A stretch of DNA of 64,000 bases, from contig NZ_QJJK01000007.1 in NCBI RefSeq assembly GCF_003201475.1, forward strand, positions 248,001 to 312,000. The letters are read 5' to 3'. Shown piece by piece: positions 18,878 to 28,774 of the stretch (within the stretch, counting starts at the first letter, position 1; the number at the start of each line of letters is the position of its first letter). This DNA is from Chelatococcus asaccharovorans (GTDB lineage Bacteria; Pseudomonadota; Alphaproteobacteria; Rhizobiales; Beijerinckiaceae). Below the pieces are notes generated by a model that was not told where the DNA came from, ran no database searches, and was given only the letters and a program-made list of their open reading frames with translations. The position numbers were made by a program, and so were the translations under genes.

Positions 18878-19813
18878 ATGACGACCTCCACTCCCGCCGC
18901 TCCACCTTATAAGGGTGTCTTTCCGGTGGCGCCCACGGTGTTCGACGCCGAGGGCCGGCTCGACCTCGACGGCCAGAAGCGGGCGATCGACTTCATGATC
19001 GACGCCGGCTCGCATGGCCTGTGCATCCTTGCCAATTTCTCCGAGCAGTTCGTCCTCACCGATGACGAGCGCGACCTCGTCATGACCACGGTTCTGGAGC
19101 ACGTCGCCGGCCGCGTGCCGGTGATCGTCACGACCACGCATTTCGCCACCCACATCTGTGCCGAGCGCTCGAAGCGCGCGCAGGAGAGGGGGGCGGCGAT
19201 GGTGATGATCATGCCGCCCTATCACGGCGCGACCTTCCGCGTGCCGGAAGCCTCCATCCACGCCTTCTACAAGGCCGTCTCCGATGCGATAGACATCCCC
19301 ATCATGGTGCAGGACGCGCCGGTCGCCGGCACGCCGCTGTCGGTGCCCTTCCTCGCCCGTATGGCGAAGGAGATCGAGCACCTCGCCTATTTCAAGATCG
19401 AGGTTCCACACGCCGCGGCGAAGTTGCGCGCCTTGATCGAGGAGGGCGGCGAGGCGATCGTCGGACCGTGGGACGGCGAGGAGGCGATTACGCTGATGGC
19501 CGATCTCGACGCTGGCGCGACCGGCGCGATGACGGGCGGGGGCTATCCCGACGGCATTCGGCAGATCACCGATCCCTATTTCGCCGGGGACCGGGAGAAG
19601 GCGCTGGACGCTTATGCGCGCTGGCTGCCGCTGATCAATCATGAAAACCGGCAATGCGGCCTGGCCGCCTGCAAGGCCCTCATGAAGGAAGGCGGCGTGA
19701 TCCGGCATGACACGCTCCGCAGCCCGCTGCCGCCGCTCAACCCTGCCGCACGCGCCCAACTCCTCGAGCTTGCGAAGCGGCTCGACGTTCTGGCGCTGCG
19801 GTGGGGCCGGTAA
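18878..19813 (+). CDS. dihydrodipicolinate synthase-family aldolase/dehydratase
   Basis: Class I aldolase of the DapA superfamily, 311 residues, predicted (beta/alpha)8 barrel in the cytosol. The Schiff-base lysine is Lys173 in YFKIE. The opening PYKGVFPVAPTVFD is typical of non-lysine-pathway members. The sequence resembles the 2-keto-3-deoxy sugar acid dehydratase/aldolase branch (L-2-keto-3-deoxyarabonate dehydratase-like) more than true DapA; this is a judgement by eye. It stands alone, so pathway context is missing. A GTGACCC stretch precedes the ATG. Confidence 0.85.
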   Translation: MTTSTPAAPPYKGVFPVAPTVFDAEGRLDLDGQKRAIDFMIDAGSHGLCILANFSEQFVLTDDERDLVMTTVLEHVAGRVPVIVTTTHFATHICAERSKRAQERGAAMVMIMPPYHGATFRVPEASIHAFYKAVSDAIDIPIMVQDAPVAGTPLSVPFLARMAKEIEHLAYFKIEVPHAAAKLRALIEEGGEAIVGPWDGEEAITLMADLDAGATGAMTGGGYPDGIRQITDPYFAGDREKALDAYARWLPLINHENRQCGLAACKALMKEGGVIRHDTLRSPLPPLNPAARAQLLELAKRLDVLALRWGR

Positions 19814-20054
19814 GGGCGATCCGCGCTGCGAACGTCGGATGAAGCGCAGGCGCGCGACGAGCCTCTGCCGCTATCGTCACCCTGCCGGGCGTCGCGCTTG
19901 CAGCGATCGTCATGCGATGCGCCTCGCCTGCGGGCGTCGATTCACGGGGGCAGCAGGGAGAGCCGAAAAAGCAAATCGTGCGGATCCGGCTCGCAACGGC
20001 TCGATGCAGCGAGACATTCATGCGTCCGAACTTCCAGGCAATTTGAACGGCTTG

Positions 20055-20130
20055 TGGTGAGCGCGCTGGGGCTCGAACCCAGGACCTACTGATTAAAAGT
20101 CAGTTGCTCTACCGGCTGAGCTACGCGCTC
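20055..20130 (-). tRNA. tRNA-Lys (anticodon UUU)
   Basis: The minus strand folds as a complete 76-nt tRNA: acceptor GAGCGCG pairs with CGCGCTC, the D arm is GCTC/GAGC, the anticodon arm ACTGA/TCAGT encloses CTTTTAA with anticodon TTT, and the T arm CTGGG/CCCAG encloses TTCGAGC. CCA is encoded at 20055-20057. It lies downstream of opgH on the same strand. No integrase or duplicated 3' end was seen nearby, so it does not appear to be an occupied attachment site here. Confidence 0.97.
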
Positions 20131-20142
20131 CCAAAGGAAGTG

Positions 20143-20163
20143 CCTTGAGATACGGTCTCAAGG
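20143..20163. terminator. inverted repeat upstream of tRNA-Lys
   Basis: Perfect 8-bp inverted repeat (CCTTGAGA at 20143-20150, TCTCAAGG at 20156-20163, 5-nt loop) between opgH and the tRNA gene. It could end opgGH transcription, but no T-run follows on the minus strand. Confidence 0.35.
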
Positions 20164-20272
20164 GCTCCGGGTCAACCATCTTAAACCGTTGGCATGTGGA
20201 GAGCCGCCTGCGACGCGAGCGGCCGTGCCGCGCGAGTCCAGTGCGGGATTCGGCCGGGCCCGGCCGATTGCC

Positions 20273-22618
20273 TCATGCCGCCTCGGCCGAGAGTTGACGT
20301 TGGGTCGGCAGTTTCGAGAGCATGGAGAGCATGCCCCGGTCCTGCAGCACGACCATGCGCTCCTTCGGCTTCAGCCAGGCGCGCGCATCCTCGATGGTCT
20401 CGGCATCGATCAGCTTGGCGAGTGCAAGCGCATGGTCGGCCTCGATCTGGCCGCGGTGGCGCTTGAAACCGTACGGCAGGAGCATCTCGTGCCAGGCGCG
20501 CACGTCGGCATCGCGATGGATCACGTCGAGCGCATCCGCGTCATCGAAGCCGTCGCGCAGGAAGTCCGCATTGAGTTCTCCTGCCCGCTCGGCGATCGGC
20601 GGGCGAGTGGTTTCCTCCGGCGTGAGCAGCAGTCCCACCCGTTTCAGCGCAAGGCCGAGGGCCAGGGTGCCGGCGGCCCAGGAGATCGGGATGGCGAGCA
20701 CCAGGCCGACGATGGTGGGCGACATCCAGCCGAACAGGGACGGCGCGATCATGAAGGCGGAGACGCCGGTGATCAGTCCGAGGATCGTGTGGGTACGATG
20801 GCGCCGCACGATGTCACGGAAGGGAATCGAGCCGTCGTCGCGGCGCTGCGGCTGCCAGCCGGTGTCGCGTCCGGCGAGGATCTGGAATACGGCCCCGGAC
20901 TGGATGAGCATCATGATCGGCGCAAGGAGCGCCGAAAGGATGATCTCGACGACGAAGGAAATGACGAGGCGGATGCCGCCGCCGCTCGCGCGCCGTTCCT
21001 GTTTGGTCAGGAGCATCAGCAGGAGGCCGAAGAACTTGGGCGCCAGCAGGATCCCCATGGTGACCGCGAACAGGAACAAGGCGCGCTCGGGGTCGAACCG
21101 CGGCCACACGGGAAACAGCGAGAACTCGCGGGTGAAATACTCCGGCCGCACGTAATGCGTCTGCCAGACCAGAACGATACCGACGATGAGTTGCAGGAGC
21201 CACAGCGGCGAGGCGAGGTAGGAGAAGATGCCCGTCGCGAAATGCTGGCGCGTCGCCAATGTGAAGCCGCGCGCGCCGATCACCCGCGAATGCTGCAGGT
21301 TGCCCTGGCACCAGCGGCGATCACGCGCCGCCACGTCGATCAGCGATGGCGGGCTTTCCTCGTAGCTGCCGGCCATTTCGGGAATCATGTAGACGGTCCA
21401 GCCGGCGCGGCGGATGAGCCCGGCCTCGACGAAGTCGTGGCTCAGGATGTGACCGCCGAAGGGCGGCTTGCCCGGCAGGTCCGGCAGGCCGCAATGGGCA
21501 GCGAAGGCGGCGGTGCGGATGATGGCGTTGTGGCCCCAGTAATTGCCGTCCTTGCCCATCCAGACCGCGAGGCCCTTGGCGATCAGGGGGCCGTAGACGC
21601 GAGCCGCAAACTGCTGGACACGTGCGAACAGCGTGTTGCGGTTGATGATCATCGGCAGGCTCTGGATGATGCCGGCGTCCGGATCGTTCTCCATGGTATG
21701 GGCGAGACGGACGATGCAGCGTCCGGTCATCAGGCTGTCGGCGTCGAGGACCAGCATGTGGTCATAGGCGCCACCCCAGCGGGTCACGAAGTCGGCGATA
21801 TTGCCGGCCTTACGGTGGGTGTTCTTCACCCGGTGACGGTAATAGATGCGGCAATCGTTGCCGTAACGACGGCGCAGATCGAGGAAGGCGCGCTCCTCCG
21901 CCAGCCAGATGTCGGGTTGGGTGGTATCCGACAGGATGAAATAGTCGAAATGCTCCCCGAGACCGGTGTCTTCCACCGATTCACGGATGGCGGCGAAGGC
22001 ACTGAACACGCGCGCCGTCGACTCGTTATAGATGGGCATCACGACGGCCGTGCGCTGAGTGAGCGCTCCTGGCAGCGTGTCCCTGTCACGCCGGGCGAAA
22101 AGCAATGTCGCGAAGCCGAGCAGAGCGCTGGTGAAGGCCAGCGCGATCCAGGAAAAATTGATGGTGAACAGGACGAGCAGCACCCACTGCAGCACGGTGG
22201 TGCGGCTCACCGACACAACCTGGTACATTTCCCAGGCGCCATAGCCGGTGAGGGCAGCCGCCCCACCGAAGACCAGAATGCGCGCGAGCCACGGCGCGCG
22301 GATCCTGTGGGGCGCGACGAACCGGCGTCGATCCCGCGGCGACCATGCCCGCAGCGATTGCGTCGGCATGGCAAGCCGCTTCTCCGGTGGCAGCGGGTCG
22401 GTGGGCAGGCCGTCCGAGGAGACCTCGCCTTGCTCAGTTGCGGCGCGCCTGTCCTGCCCGCCCCGATAAGGCGAAGCCGGGTCAAGGGTCATGGCCTCGG
22501 AGCGAGAAGTGTCCCTCACCACGGCATCTTGCGCGCAGAGCGCCTGTTGTCCGGAATCATTGACCATATCGAGTTTATCAATCAGCGCTGGATCCTTGGG
22601 CAGGGGAGGTTCGATCAT
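20273..22618 (-). CDS. opgH: glucans biosynthesis glucosyltransferase OpgH (MdoH)
   Basis: Inner-membrane glycosyltransferase that polymerises the beta-1,2-glucan backbone of osmoregulated periplasmic glucans from UDP-glucose; 781 residues from ATG 22618. The GT2 catalytic core shows the first Asp region (VVMPIYNES), DADSLMTG for metal binding and the RDRRWCQGN motif (Q/RxxRW type). Membrane helices flank the core, two before and about six after it. A GTG at 22654 would overlap opgG by 25 bp and is a possible alternative start. It follows opgG at 11 bp and is translationally close to it. Confidence 0.95.
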   Translation of the reverse strand: MIEPPLPKDPALIDKLDMVNDSGQQALCAQDAVVRDTSRSEAMTLDPASPYRGGQDRRAATEQGEVSSDGLPTDPLPPEKRLAMPTQSLRAWSPRDRRRFVAPHRIRAPWLARILVFGGAAALTGYGAWEMYQVVSVSRTTVLQWVLLVLFTINFSWIALAFTSALLGFATLLFARRDRDTLPGALTQRTAVVMPIYNESTARVFSAFAAIRESVEDTGLGEHFDYFILSDTTQPDIWLAEERAFLDLRRRYGNDCRIYYRHRVKNTHRKAGNIADFVTRWGGAYDHMLVLDADSLMTGRCIVRLAHTMENDPDAGIIQSLPMIINRNTLFARVQQFAARVYGPLIAKGLAVWMGKDGNYWGHNAIIRTAAFAAHCGLPDLPGKPPFGGHILSHDFVEAGLIRRAGWTVYMIPEMAGSYEESPPSLIDVAARDRRWCQGNLQHSRVIGARGFTLATRQHFATGIFSYLASPLWLLQLIVGIVLVWQTHYVRPEYFTREFSLFPVWPRFDPERALFLFAVTMGILLAPKFFGLLLMLLTKQERRASGGGIRLVISFVVEIILSALLAPIMMLIQSGAVFQILAGRDTGWQPQRRDDGSIPFRDIVRRHRTHTILGLITGVSAFMIAPSLFGWMSPTIVGLVLAIPISWAAGTLALGLALKRVGLLLTPEETTRPPIAERAGELNADFLRDGFDDADALDVIHRDADVRAWHEMLLPYGFKRHRGQIEADHALALAKLIDAETIEDARAWLKPKERMVVLQDRGMLSMLSKLPTQRQLSAEAA

Positions 22619-22629
22619 CGTCACCGCGT

Positions 22630-24225
22630 TCAGCCTGTCCACCGGTAAAGCCACGTCTCGCCCAAAGGTTTCCCTGCATTCTCGATGACCAGGCGAAGTT
22701 CGGACGCGGTATCACTCCCCGGGTCCAGGTCGAATGTCGCACGCAATATCTTGCGCTCGGGATAGGGCCAAAGTTGGAGCCTGCTGATCTTGCCGGGCGA
22801 GGCCGTCACCGTCGCCTTCGCATCGCGCAGTAGATTGGCGTCAGCGAAGGCCTCCGCGCGATAATCCACGGCAAATCGCATGACCCGGCCGGAGCCCGCA
22901 TGGCCGATGCGGGTGCCTGTCACAATCGCCATGGCCGGTCGTTCAGGCGGTGACCAGCACCAGTACAGACGGGAGGCGAAGCTCACTTCGCTGCCGGCGG
23001 CCAGCGCGTCCTTCGGGCGCCAATAGGCGATAATATTGTCGTTGAGCTCGGAATCGGTGGGGATCTCGATGAGCTGCACCTGTCCGACGCCCCATTCCCC
23101 CAGGGGCTCCAGCCAGAGGCTTGGACGACGGTCGAAGCGCTGGCGGTCATCCTGAAACACGGCATAGTCGCGGTCGCGCTGCAGGAGGCCGAAGCCGGCG
23201 GGGTTCGTATCCACGAAGGCCGAAATTTCGAGATTGCTCGGGTTGCTGACCGGTCGCCAGATCCATTCGCCTCGGCCGTTGTGGATCTGCAGGCCCTTCA
23301 CCTCATAGACGGCCGCGCGCACATCCGGCGTCGCCGCCTGGTCGTTCGGGCCGAAGAGGAAGGCGCCGGTCATCGCGCCGTAACCCACATGGTCGATCGC
23401 GGCGCGCGGATAGAGGCTGACCTCGAGATCGGTGATCGTCATCTCGCCGGGGCGCAAGGTGAAACGGGCGGTGCCGGTGACGTTCTCGGAATCGAGAAGA
23501 GCATTGATCACCATCGCGCCGGATCCGGCCGTCGGGCGGTCGATCCAGAAGGCCCGGAAGAAGGGGACCTCCTCGCCACGGGTGTCCGCCGGCTTGAGGA
23601 TCAGCGTGCGCGCGAAGACGCCGTATTCCTGGCCGCGCGCGCGCGCCCTGAAGAAGGTGGCGCCCTGAAAGATGGCAGCCTCCCAGCTTCCACCGCCACC
23701 GCTGTCGGCCATGACGCGGAAACCGGAGAAGCCGAGGTCCTGATCGTCCGCCGGGGGAGGGACCTTGCCGAAATCGAAGGCGTTGCGATCATAGCCGATG
23801 CGCCGGATCACGCCGTCCTCGACCACGAAGATCTGCACCTTGTTGCCATAGACGAAGCCGCGATGCAGCGGCTCGACCGCAAAGCCACGCCCCTCGCGAT
23901 ACCAGATCGACGATTCGGGCTTGATACGTATCGCCGTGTATTGCTCGAACGGCAGCTTCGCGAAGGCATCCGGCAAATCGTTGGGCAACGGCACGAAGGG
24001 GCGCGTCGCCAGGAATTTCGCGACCTCGGCCATGCGGGCGGAATCGAAGGTCTTGCCGTCGCCAAGCGTCTGCAGGGCCGCGTCGATGACGTTCTGATTC
24101 TGGGCGCTGGCAGGGCTCGTGCCAAGAAGCCCCACGGCCGACACGGCAGCGCCGAGGCCAACAAGTTCGCGGCGATCGAGTGTGACGCGATCATGAGTGA
24201 TTGGGCACGGCATTGTATCTGACAC
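22630..24225 (-). CDS. opgG: glucan biosynthesis protein OpgG/OpgD (MdoG)
   Basis: Periplasmic protein required for osmoregulated periplasmic glucan synthesis, 531 residues. The N-terminus has a twin-arginine-like signal (DRRELVGLGAAVSAVGLL, cut after ASA near residue 41). Family features include WYREGRGFAVEPLHRGF, the FFRARARGQEYG region and DIQIHNGRGEW-like sandwich segments near the middle. A twin-arginine signal is more typical of OpgD than of the Sec-exported OpgG of E. coli, so the exact paralogue name is uncertain. It is the first gene of an opgG-opgH pair. Confidence 0.93.
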   Translation of the reverse strand: MSDTMPCPITHDRVTLDRRELVGLGAAVSAVGLLGTSPASAQNQNVIDAALQTLGDGKTFDSARMAEVAKFLATRPFVPLPNDLPDAFAKLPFEQYTAIRIKPESSIWYREGRGFAVEPLHRGFVYGNKVQIFVVEDGVIRRIGYDRNAFDFGKVPPPADDQDLGFSGFRVMADSGGGGSWEAAIFQGATFFRARARGQEYGVFARTLILKPADTRGEEVPFFRAFWIDRPTAGSGAMVINALLDSENVTGTARFTLRPGEMTITDLEVSLYPRAAIDHVGYGAMTGAFLFGPNDQAATPDVRAAVYEVKGLQIHNGRGEWIWRPVSNPSNLEISAFVDTNPAGFGLLQRDRDYAVFQDDRQRFDRRPSLWLEPLGEWGVGQVQLIEIPTDSELNDNIIAYWRPKDALAAGSEVSFASRLYWCWSPPERPAMAIVTGTRIGHAGSGRVMRFAVDYRAEAFADANLLRDAKATVTASPGKISRLQLWPYPERKILRATFDLDPGSDTASELRLVIENAGKPLGETWLYRWTG

Positions 24226-24450
24226 GACGGTCCACTGTTCCTAGAGTGAGGAAGGCGCTTGGAGAGAGCGGGGCTTCCAGCCGGGGCGGCTGACATTTAA
24301 CATGGCTATCGGTCGGGCCGCGAGGTGGATTCATGCGTGCCGCGAAGGATCTTGATCACCAAATACGGGCAAAGCTTTGACAGAAGCCTCGGAAACGGCC
24401 ATCGGGCTGTGGCTGCCCCCTTATCAGCCTCTGGGAAGGACGATTGAGCT

Positions 24451-25845
24451 ATGACGACATCCGGTGAGCGCGCCTCCTCGCCATCCGCCCGCAATCATGA
24501 CGCGCGCCGTTGTCTGGCGGTCGTCCTGGCCGCGGGCGAGGGCACACGCATGCGTTCCCGGCGTCCCAAGGTGCTGCATGAGGTCGCGGGCCGTTCGATG
24601 CTCGGCCATGTCCTGGCGACGACGACCGCGGCGGGCGCGGGCGAAATTGCCGTCGTCGTCGGCCCCGACCGTGACGACGTGGCCGCGGCGGCAAAAAAGG
24701 CCATCCCTGCCGCCGAAATCCACGAACAACGGGAACGCCTCGGGACAGCGCATGCCGTGCTGGCAGCGCGCGCAGCGATCGCGCGCGGTGCCGAGGACGT
24801 GATCATCGCCTTCGGTGACACGCCGCTCGTGACCGCGGAGACATTTCGCCGGCTACGCGAAGCCTTGGCCGATGGCGCCGCGGTGGCCGTGCTCGGCTTC
24901 GAGGCTGCCGATCCGACCGGCTATGGCCGGCTGGTGCGGGATGGCGACGCCCTCCTGGCGATCCGCGAGCATAAGGACGCGAGCGCGAGCGAGAGGGCGA
25001 TCACGCTCTGCAATGGAGGGGTGATGGCGCTCGCCGGCAGCACCGCGATTGCCCTCCTCGAAGCCGTGGGCAACAGCAATGCCAAGGGTGAATACTACCT
25101 CACCGATGTCGTCGAGATCGCCCATCGCCGCGGCCTTGCGACCCGCGCCCTCACCGTGAGCGAGGACGAGATTCAAGGTGTCAACGATCGCGCGCAACTC
25201 GCTCAGGCAGAAGCATCTTTCCAGAAGCGCCTGCGCGGCGCTGCCCTCGCCATGGGGGTCACGCTGGTCGCCCCCGATACGGTTTTTCTCGCGGCCGATA
25301 CCGCCTTCGGCACGGATGTCGTCGTTGAGCCGAACGTCGTTTTCGGTCCCGGCGTCACCATCGGCGACGGCGCCGTCATCCACGCCTTCTCACATATCGA
25401 GGGGGCGACGGTCGGAGCGGGGGCCTCGGTCGGCCCCTTCGCGCGGCTCAGACCCGGCGCGGATCTCGGCGAGGGGGCGCGCGTCGGCAATTTCGTGGAA
25501 ATCAAGGCAGCGACCCTGGGCGCCGGCGCCAAGGTCAATCACCTGACCTACATCGGCGACGCCTCCGTCGGCGCGGCCACCAATATCGGCGCAGGGACCA
25601 TCACCTGCAACTACGACGGTTTCCGCAAGCACCGCACCACGATCGGCGCCAACGCGTTCATCGGCTCCAATTCCTCGCTCGTCGCGCCGGTCACCGTAGG
25701 GGACGGCGCCTTTGTGGGCTCGGGCTCGGTCATTACGGCCGATGTCCCCGCCGATGCGCTGGCGCTGGGGCGGGGCCGCCAGGCCGTCAAGGAGGGCTGG
25801 GTACCTCTCTTTAGGGATAAGTTCGGCCCAAAGGGGGATCATTGA
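24451..25845 (+). CDS. glmU: bifunctional GlmU: GlcNAc-1-P uridyltransferase / GlcN-1-P acetyltransferase
   Basis: Cytosolic bifunctional enzyme, 464 residues, that acetylates glucosamine-1-phosphate and then makes UDP-GlcNAc for peptidoglycan and lipopolysaccharide. The N-terminal nucleotidyltransferase motif [11 protein letters not shown]...PKVLHEVAG is at residues 24-48. The C-terminal half is a left-handed beta-helix of hexapeptide repeats, with YIGDASVG and the acetyl-CoA-site region [11 protein letters not shown] visible. It is followed 112 bp later by glmS, so the two early steps of amino-sugar supply are together. Confidence 0.97.
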   Translation: MTTSGERASSPSARNHDARRCLAVVLAAGEGTRMRSRRPKVLHEVAGRSMLGHVLATTTAAGAGEIAVVVGPDRDDVAAAAKKAIPAAEIHEQRERLGTAHAVLAARAAIARGAEDVIIAFGDTPLVTAETFRRLREALADGAAVAVLGFEAADPTGYGRLVRDGDALLAIREHKDASASERAITLCNGGVMALAGSTAIALLEAVGNSNAKGEYYLTDVVEIAHRRGLATRALTVSEDEIQGVNDRAQLAQAEASFQKRLRGAALAMGVTLVAPDTVFLAADTAFGTDVVVEPNVVFGPGVTIGDGAVIHAFSHIEGATVGAGASVGPFARLRPGADLGEGARVGNFVEIKAATLGAGAKVNHLTYIGDASVGAATNIGAGTITCNYDGFRKHRTTIGANAFIGSNSSLVAPVTVGDGAFVGSGSVITADVPADALALGRGRQAVKEGWVPLFRDKFGPKGDH

Positions 25846-25911
25846 TCGCGTTTGGAGGCTGGACACAAACGTTTATGCAACTTGATTTGGTCAGACTGCC
25901 GCGCTTCTGCT

Positions 25912-25925
25912 AGCCCGTACGGGCT
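25912..25925. repeat. 14-bp perfect palindrome upstream of glmS
   Basis: AGCCCGTACGGGCT is a perfect palindrome with no spacer, 33 bp before the glmS start. It might be a small operator or a chance palindrome; nothing else supports a function. Confidence 0.35.
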
Positions 25926-25957
25926 TGAATGGGTCCCTGCAGCGAGGTGGTCGGCTA

Positions 25958-27784
25958 ATGTGCGGCATCGTTGGAATTCTCGGCCGTGGGCCGGTGGCAG
26001 CGCAAGTTGTCGACGCCCTGAAGCGGCTCGAGTATCGCGGCTATGATTCGGCCGGCGTTGCGACGCTGGACGGCGGTCGGCTCGATCGCCGCCGGGCTGA
26101 AGGCAAACTCCGCAATCTCGAGGAGAAGCTTGCCGTCACGCCGCTCGCCGGCGCGAGCGGGATCGGTCATACGCGCTGGGCGACCCATGGCCGTCCCAAC
26201 GAGACCAACGCGCATCCGCACGCCACCGCCCGCATCGCGGTCGTCCATAACGGGATCATCGAGAATTTCCGCGAGCTCAAGGCGGAGCTTGTGGCCGATG
26301 GGGCTTACTTCGAGAGTGAGACCGACACCGAGGTCGTGGCGCAACTCGTCTCGCGCGAGCTGGAGCGCGGGCGCTCCCCGGCTGAGGCTGTCGCCACCGT
26401 CCTGCCACGCTTGAAGGGGGCCTTCGCCTTGGCCTTTCTCTTCACCGGCGAGGACGACTTGATGATCGGTGCCCGCCATGGCGCGCCGCTCGCCGTCGGT
26501 TATGGCCAGGGCGAGATGTATCTGGGCTCCGACGCCCTGGCCCTCGCGCCTTTCACCGACAGCATCACCTATCTCGATGACGGCGACTGGGCTGTCCTGA
26601 CCCGCGCCGGGGCGACGATCCACGATCATGGCGGAGGCGTGGTCACCCGGCCGCGCCAGCAGATCGCCCAGAGCGCCTTCATCGCCGACAAGGGCAACCA
26701 TCGCCATTTCATGGCGAAGGAAATCCACGAGCAGCCGGAAGTGGTCGGGCGCACGATTGCCCATTATGTCGATCTGGCGACCGGCCGGGTGAAGCTGCCG
26801 ACGGCGTTGCCGTTCGATTTCGCCAAGCTCAGGCGCCTCGTCATCTCCTCCTGCGGCACCGCCTATTATGCCGGCCTCGTTGCCAAATACTGGTTCGAGC
26901 GGCTGGCGCGGCTTGCCGTCGATATCGACGTCGCATCCGAGTTCCGCTATCGCGAGATGCCGCTGGACGAGGGGGAGCTTGCGCTGTTCATCTCCCAGTC
27001 GGGCGAGACAGCGGATACGCTCGCCTCGCTGCGTTATGCCAAGGGCGAGAAACAGCACATCCTGTCCATCGTGAATGTGCCGACATCGACCATCGCCCGC
27101 GAGAGCGACGTGGTGATGCCGACGCTGGCGGGGCCGGAGATCGGCGTCGCCTCCACGAAGGCCTTCACCTGCCAGCTCGCGGTGCTGCTGGCGCTCGCCA
27201 TCGCGGCCGGGCGCGCGCGTGGCACCTTGTCGGAGGCCGAGGAGCAGCGCCTCGTGGCTTCCCTCGTCGCCGTGCCGGGCGCCATGGCCGACAGTCTTTC
27301 CAGCGAGCGCGAGATCGAGCATCTCGCCCGGGAACTCGCCAAGGCGCGCGACGTGCTCTATCTCGGGCGCGGCCCCGCCTTCCCCTTGGCGCTTGAGGGC
27401 GCTCTCAAGCTCAAGGAAATTTCCTACATCCATGCCGAAGGCTATGCCGCGGGCGAGTTGAAGCACGGCCCCATTGCGCTGATCGACGAAGCGATGCCGG
27501 TCATCGTGCTCGCGCCCCATGACGCTGTTTTCGACAAGACCGTGTCCAACGTCCAGGAAGTGGCGGCGCGGGGCGGCAAGATCATCCTGATCGGCGAGGA
27601 GAGGGCGGTCGAAGAAGCCGGCGTCGCGACTTTCGCCGCCATCGGCATGCCGGCACTCGATCCGGTCATCGCGCCGATCGTCTATGCCGTGCCGGTGCAA
27701 CTCCTCGCCTATCACACCGCCGTGGTGATGGGCAAAGACGTCGACCAGCCCCGCAATCTCGCCAAATCGGTCACTGTTGAATAG
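25958..27784 (+). CDS. glmS: glutamine-fructose-6-phosphate aminotransferase (isomerizing)
   Basis: Makes glucosamine-6-phosphate from fructose-6-phosphate and glutamine; 608 residues, cytosolic. The start at MCGIVG is required because Cys2 becomes the N-terminal nucleophile of the class II glutaminase domain (residues 1 to about 225, with GHTRWATHG). Two SIS sugar-isomerase domains follow (about 285-425 and 455-600), with SCGTAYYAG and SQSGETADT. The C-terminus NLAKSVTVE is the family ending. No glmS ribozyme-like leader was recognised in the 112-bp gap. Confidence 0.97.
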   Translation: MCGIVGILGRGPVAAQVVDALKRLEYRGYDSAGVATLDGGRLDRRRAEGKLRNLEEKLAVTPLAGASGIGHTRWATHGRPNETNAHPHATARIAVVHNGIIENFRELKAELVADGAYFESETDTEVVAQLVSRELERGRSPAEAVATVLPRLKGAFALAFLFTGEDDLMIGARHGAPLAVGYGQGEMYLGSDALALAPFTDSITYLDDGDWAVLTRAGATIHDHGGGVVTRPRQQIAQSAFIADKGNHRHFMAKEIHEQPEVVGRTIAHYVDLATGRVKLPTALPFDFAKLRRLVISSCGTAYYAGLVAKYWFERLARLAVDIDVASEFRYREMPLDEGELALFISQSGETADTLASLRYAKGEKQHILSIVNVPTSTIARESDVVMPTLAGPEIGVASTKAFTCQLAVLLALAIAAGRARGTLSEAEEQRLVASLVAVPGAMADSLSSEREIEHLARELAKARDVLYLGRGPAFPLALEGALKLKEISYIHAEGYAAGELKHGPIALIDEAMPVIVLAPHDAVFDKTVSNVQEVAARGGKIILIGEERAVEEAGVATFAAIGMPALDPVIAPIVYAVPVQLLAYHTAVVMGKDVDQPRNLAKSVTVE

Positions 27785-27804
27785 GTCGGTCTGGCGAGGC
27801 GCTG

Positions 27805-27818
27805 TCACGCCGGCGTGA
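27805..27818. repeat. 14-bp perfect palindrome after glmS
   Basis: TCACGCCGGCGTGA is a perfect palindrome 20 bp past the glmS stop. It lacks a loop and a T-run, so it is a weak terminator candidate at best. Confidence 0.3.
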
Positions 27819-27936
27819 TCTTGCCGCGCTGCAACACAGCGGAAAAGCGTGCTATTCTTTGCCTTCGAGATCGCGCCATCGGTGCGGTGCGGCAAGGTGC
27901 CCCGGTACAGGTGGGCTCGGCGGAGAAGGCTCGGCT

Positions 27937-28752
27937 TTGGACGACAGTCATCGGAACGAGGGGCGGCTGGGGAGTGGCACCGAAGAGGCGCTGGTGCCGA
28001 GCGCCCATGAGGTCGTGCGTGACATGACGACCCTGAGTGGTCCGTTGACCGTCGGAGCACGCTTGAAGACCTATTTTTTCACGGGGCTCATCGTGGCGGG
28101 GCCGCTGGCCATCACCGCCTATATCATCTGGTGGCTGGTCACTTTGGTCGATGGCTGGGTCAAACCTCTCATCCCGTTGCCTTATCTGCCCGAGACCTAT
28201 CTGCCCTTCGCCATTCCCGGCTTCGGCCTGATCGTGGCCTTCGTCGGCTTGACGCTGCTCGGCTTCCTCACGGCCGGGCTCGTCGGGAGGACCCTGCTCA
28301 GCCTCGGCGAGCGCCTGTTGGCGCGCATGCCCGTGGTCCGCGGCCTTTACAAGGGCGTTAAACAGGTTTTCGAGACCATCTTCTCCCAGTCCGGCAGTTC
28401 CTTCCGCAAGGTCGGGCTCGTGCAGTTCCCGGCGCCTGGCATGTGGTCCATCGTCTTTCTCTCGGCGCCGCCATCGGAGGATCTGGCCGCGCAGATGCCG
28501 GAAGCCGGCGACTACGTCAGCGCCTTCATGCCCTGCACCCCCAATCCCACGACGGGCTTCTTTTTCTTCGTGCCGCGGCGCGACCTGATCGAAGTGCCGA
28601 TCTCGGTCGAGGATGCCGCCAAGCTGATCATGTCGGCGGGCATGATCCAGCCGGCCGCGAATGCGCAGGTCAAACTCGCTCAACTCGCCGAAACCGCGCG
28701 CCTGACGGCTGATCCCGCCCCGTCGCCGCGCGTCGTTGAGAAGGTCGAATAG
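27937..28752 (+). CDS. DUF502 family membrane protein
   Basis: Inner-membrane protein of unknown function, DUF502 family, 271 residues from TTG 27937 or 242 from ATG 28024. Two strong helices lie near residues 45-70 and 90-115 of the longer form (FFTGLIVAGPLAITAYIIWW and LIVAFVGLTLLGFLTAGLVG). The conserved block RMPVVRGLYKGVKQVFETI and the FMPCTPNPTTGF motif of the family are intact. The TTG start has GGAGAAG upstream and the codons after it look coding; I prefer it slightly. It is convergent with recG. Confidence 0.85.
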   Translation: MDDSHRNEGRLGSGTEEALVPSAHEVVRDMTTLSGPLTVGARLKTYFFTGLIVAGPLAITAYIIWWLVTLVDGWVKPLIPLPYLPETYLPFAIPGFGLIVAFVGLTLLGFLTAGLVGRTLLSLGERLLARMPVVRGLYKGVKQVFETIFSQSGSSFRKVGLVQFPAPGMWSIVFLSAPPSEDLAAQMPEAGDYVSAFMPCTPNPTTGFFFFVPRRDLIEVPISVEDAAKLIMSAGMIQPAANAQVKLAQLAETARLTADPAPSPRVVEKVE

Positions 28753-28774
28753 GGGCGGGGCTTCAACCCGCCCC
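28752..28774. terminator. inverted repeat between convergent DUF502 gene and recG
   Basis: GGGGCGGG (28752-28759) and CCCGCCCC (28767-28774) form an 8-bp GC stem with a 7-nt loop at the meeting point of two convergent genes, overlapping the last codons of recG. Without a T-run it is a tentative bidirectional terminator. Confidence 0.4.

Noticed and set aside
20055-20130. tRNA-Lys as an occupied integration site
   Set aside because: No integrase gene or second copy of the tRNA 3' end was found on either side.
20189-22648. 819-residue open frame on the plus strand
   Set aside because: It is antisense to opgH, has no recognisable domain, and shows shadow composition.
25846-25957. glmS ribozyme in the leader
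   Set aside because: The 112-bp gap is too short and lacks the pseudoknot core; the ribozyme is typical of Gram-positive bacteria.
25955-28060. 701-residue open frame on the minus strand
   Set aside because: It covers glmS and the start of the DUF502 gene in antisense, with no domain and no ribosome-binding site.
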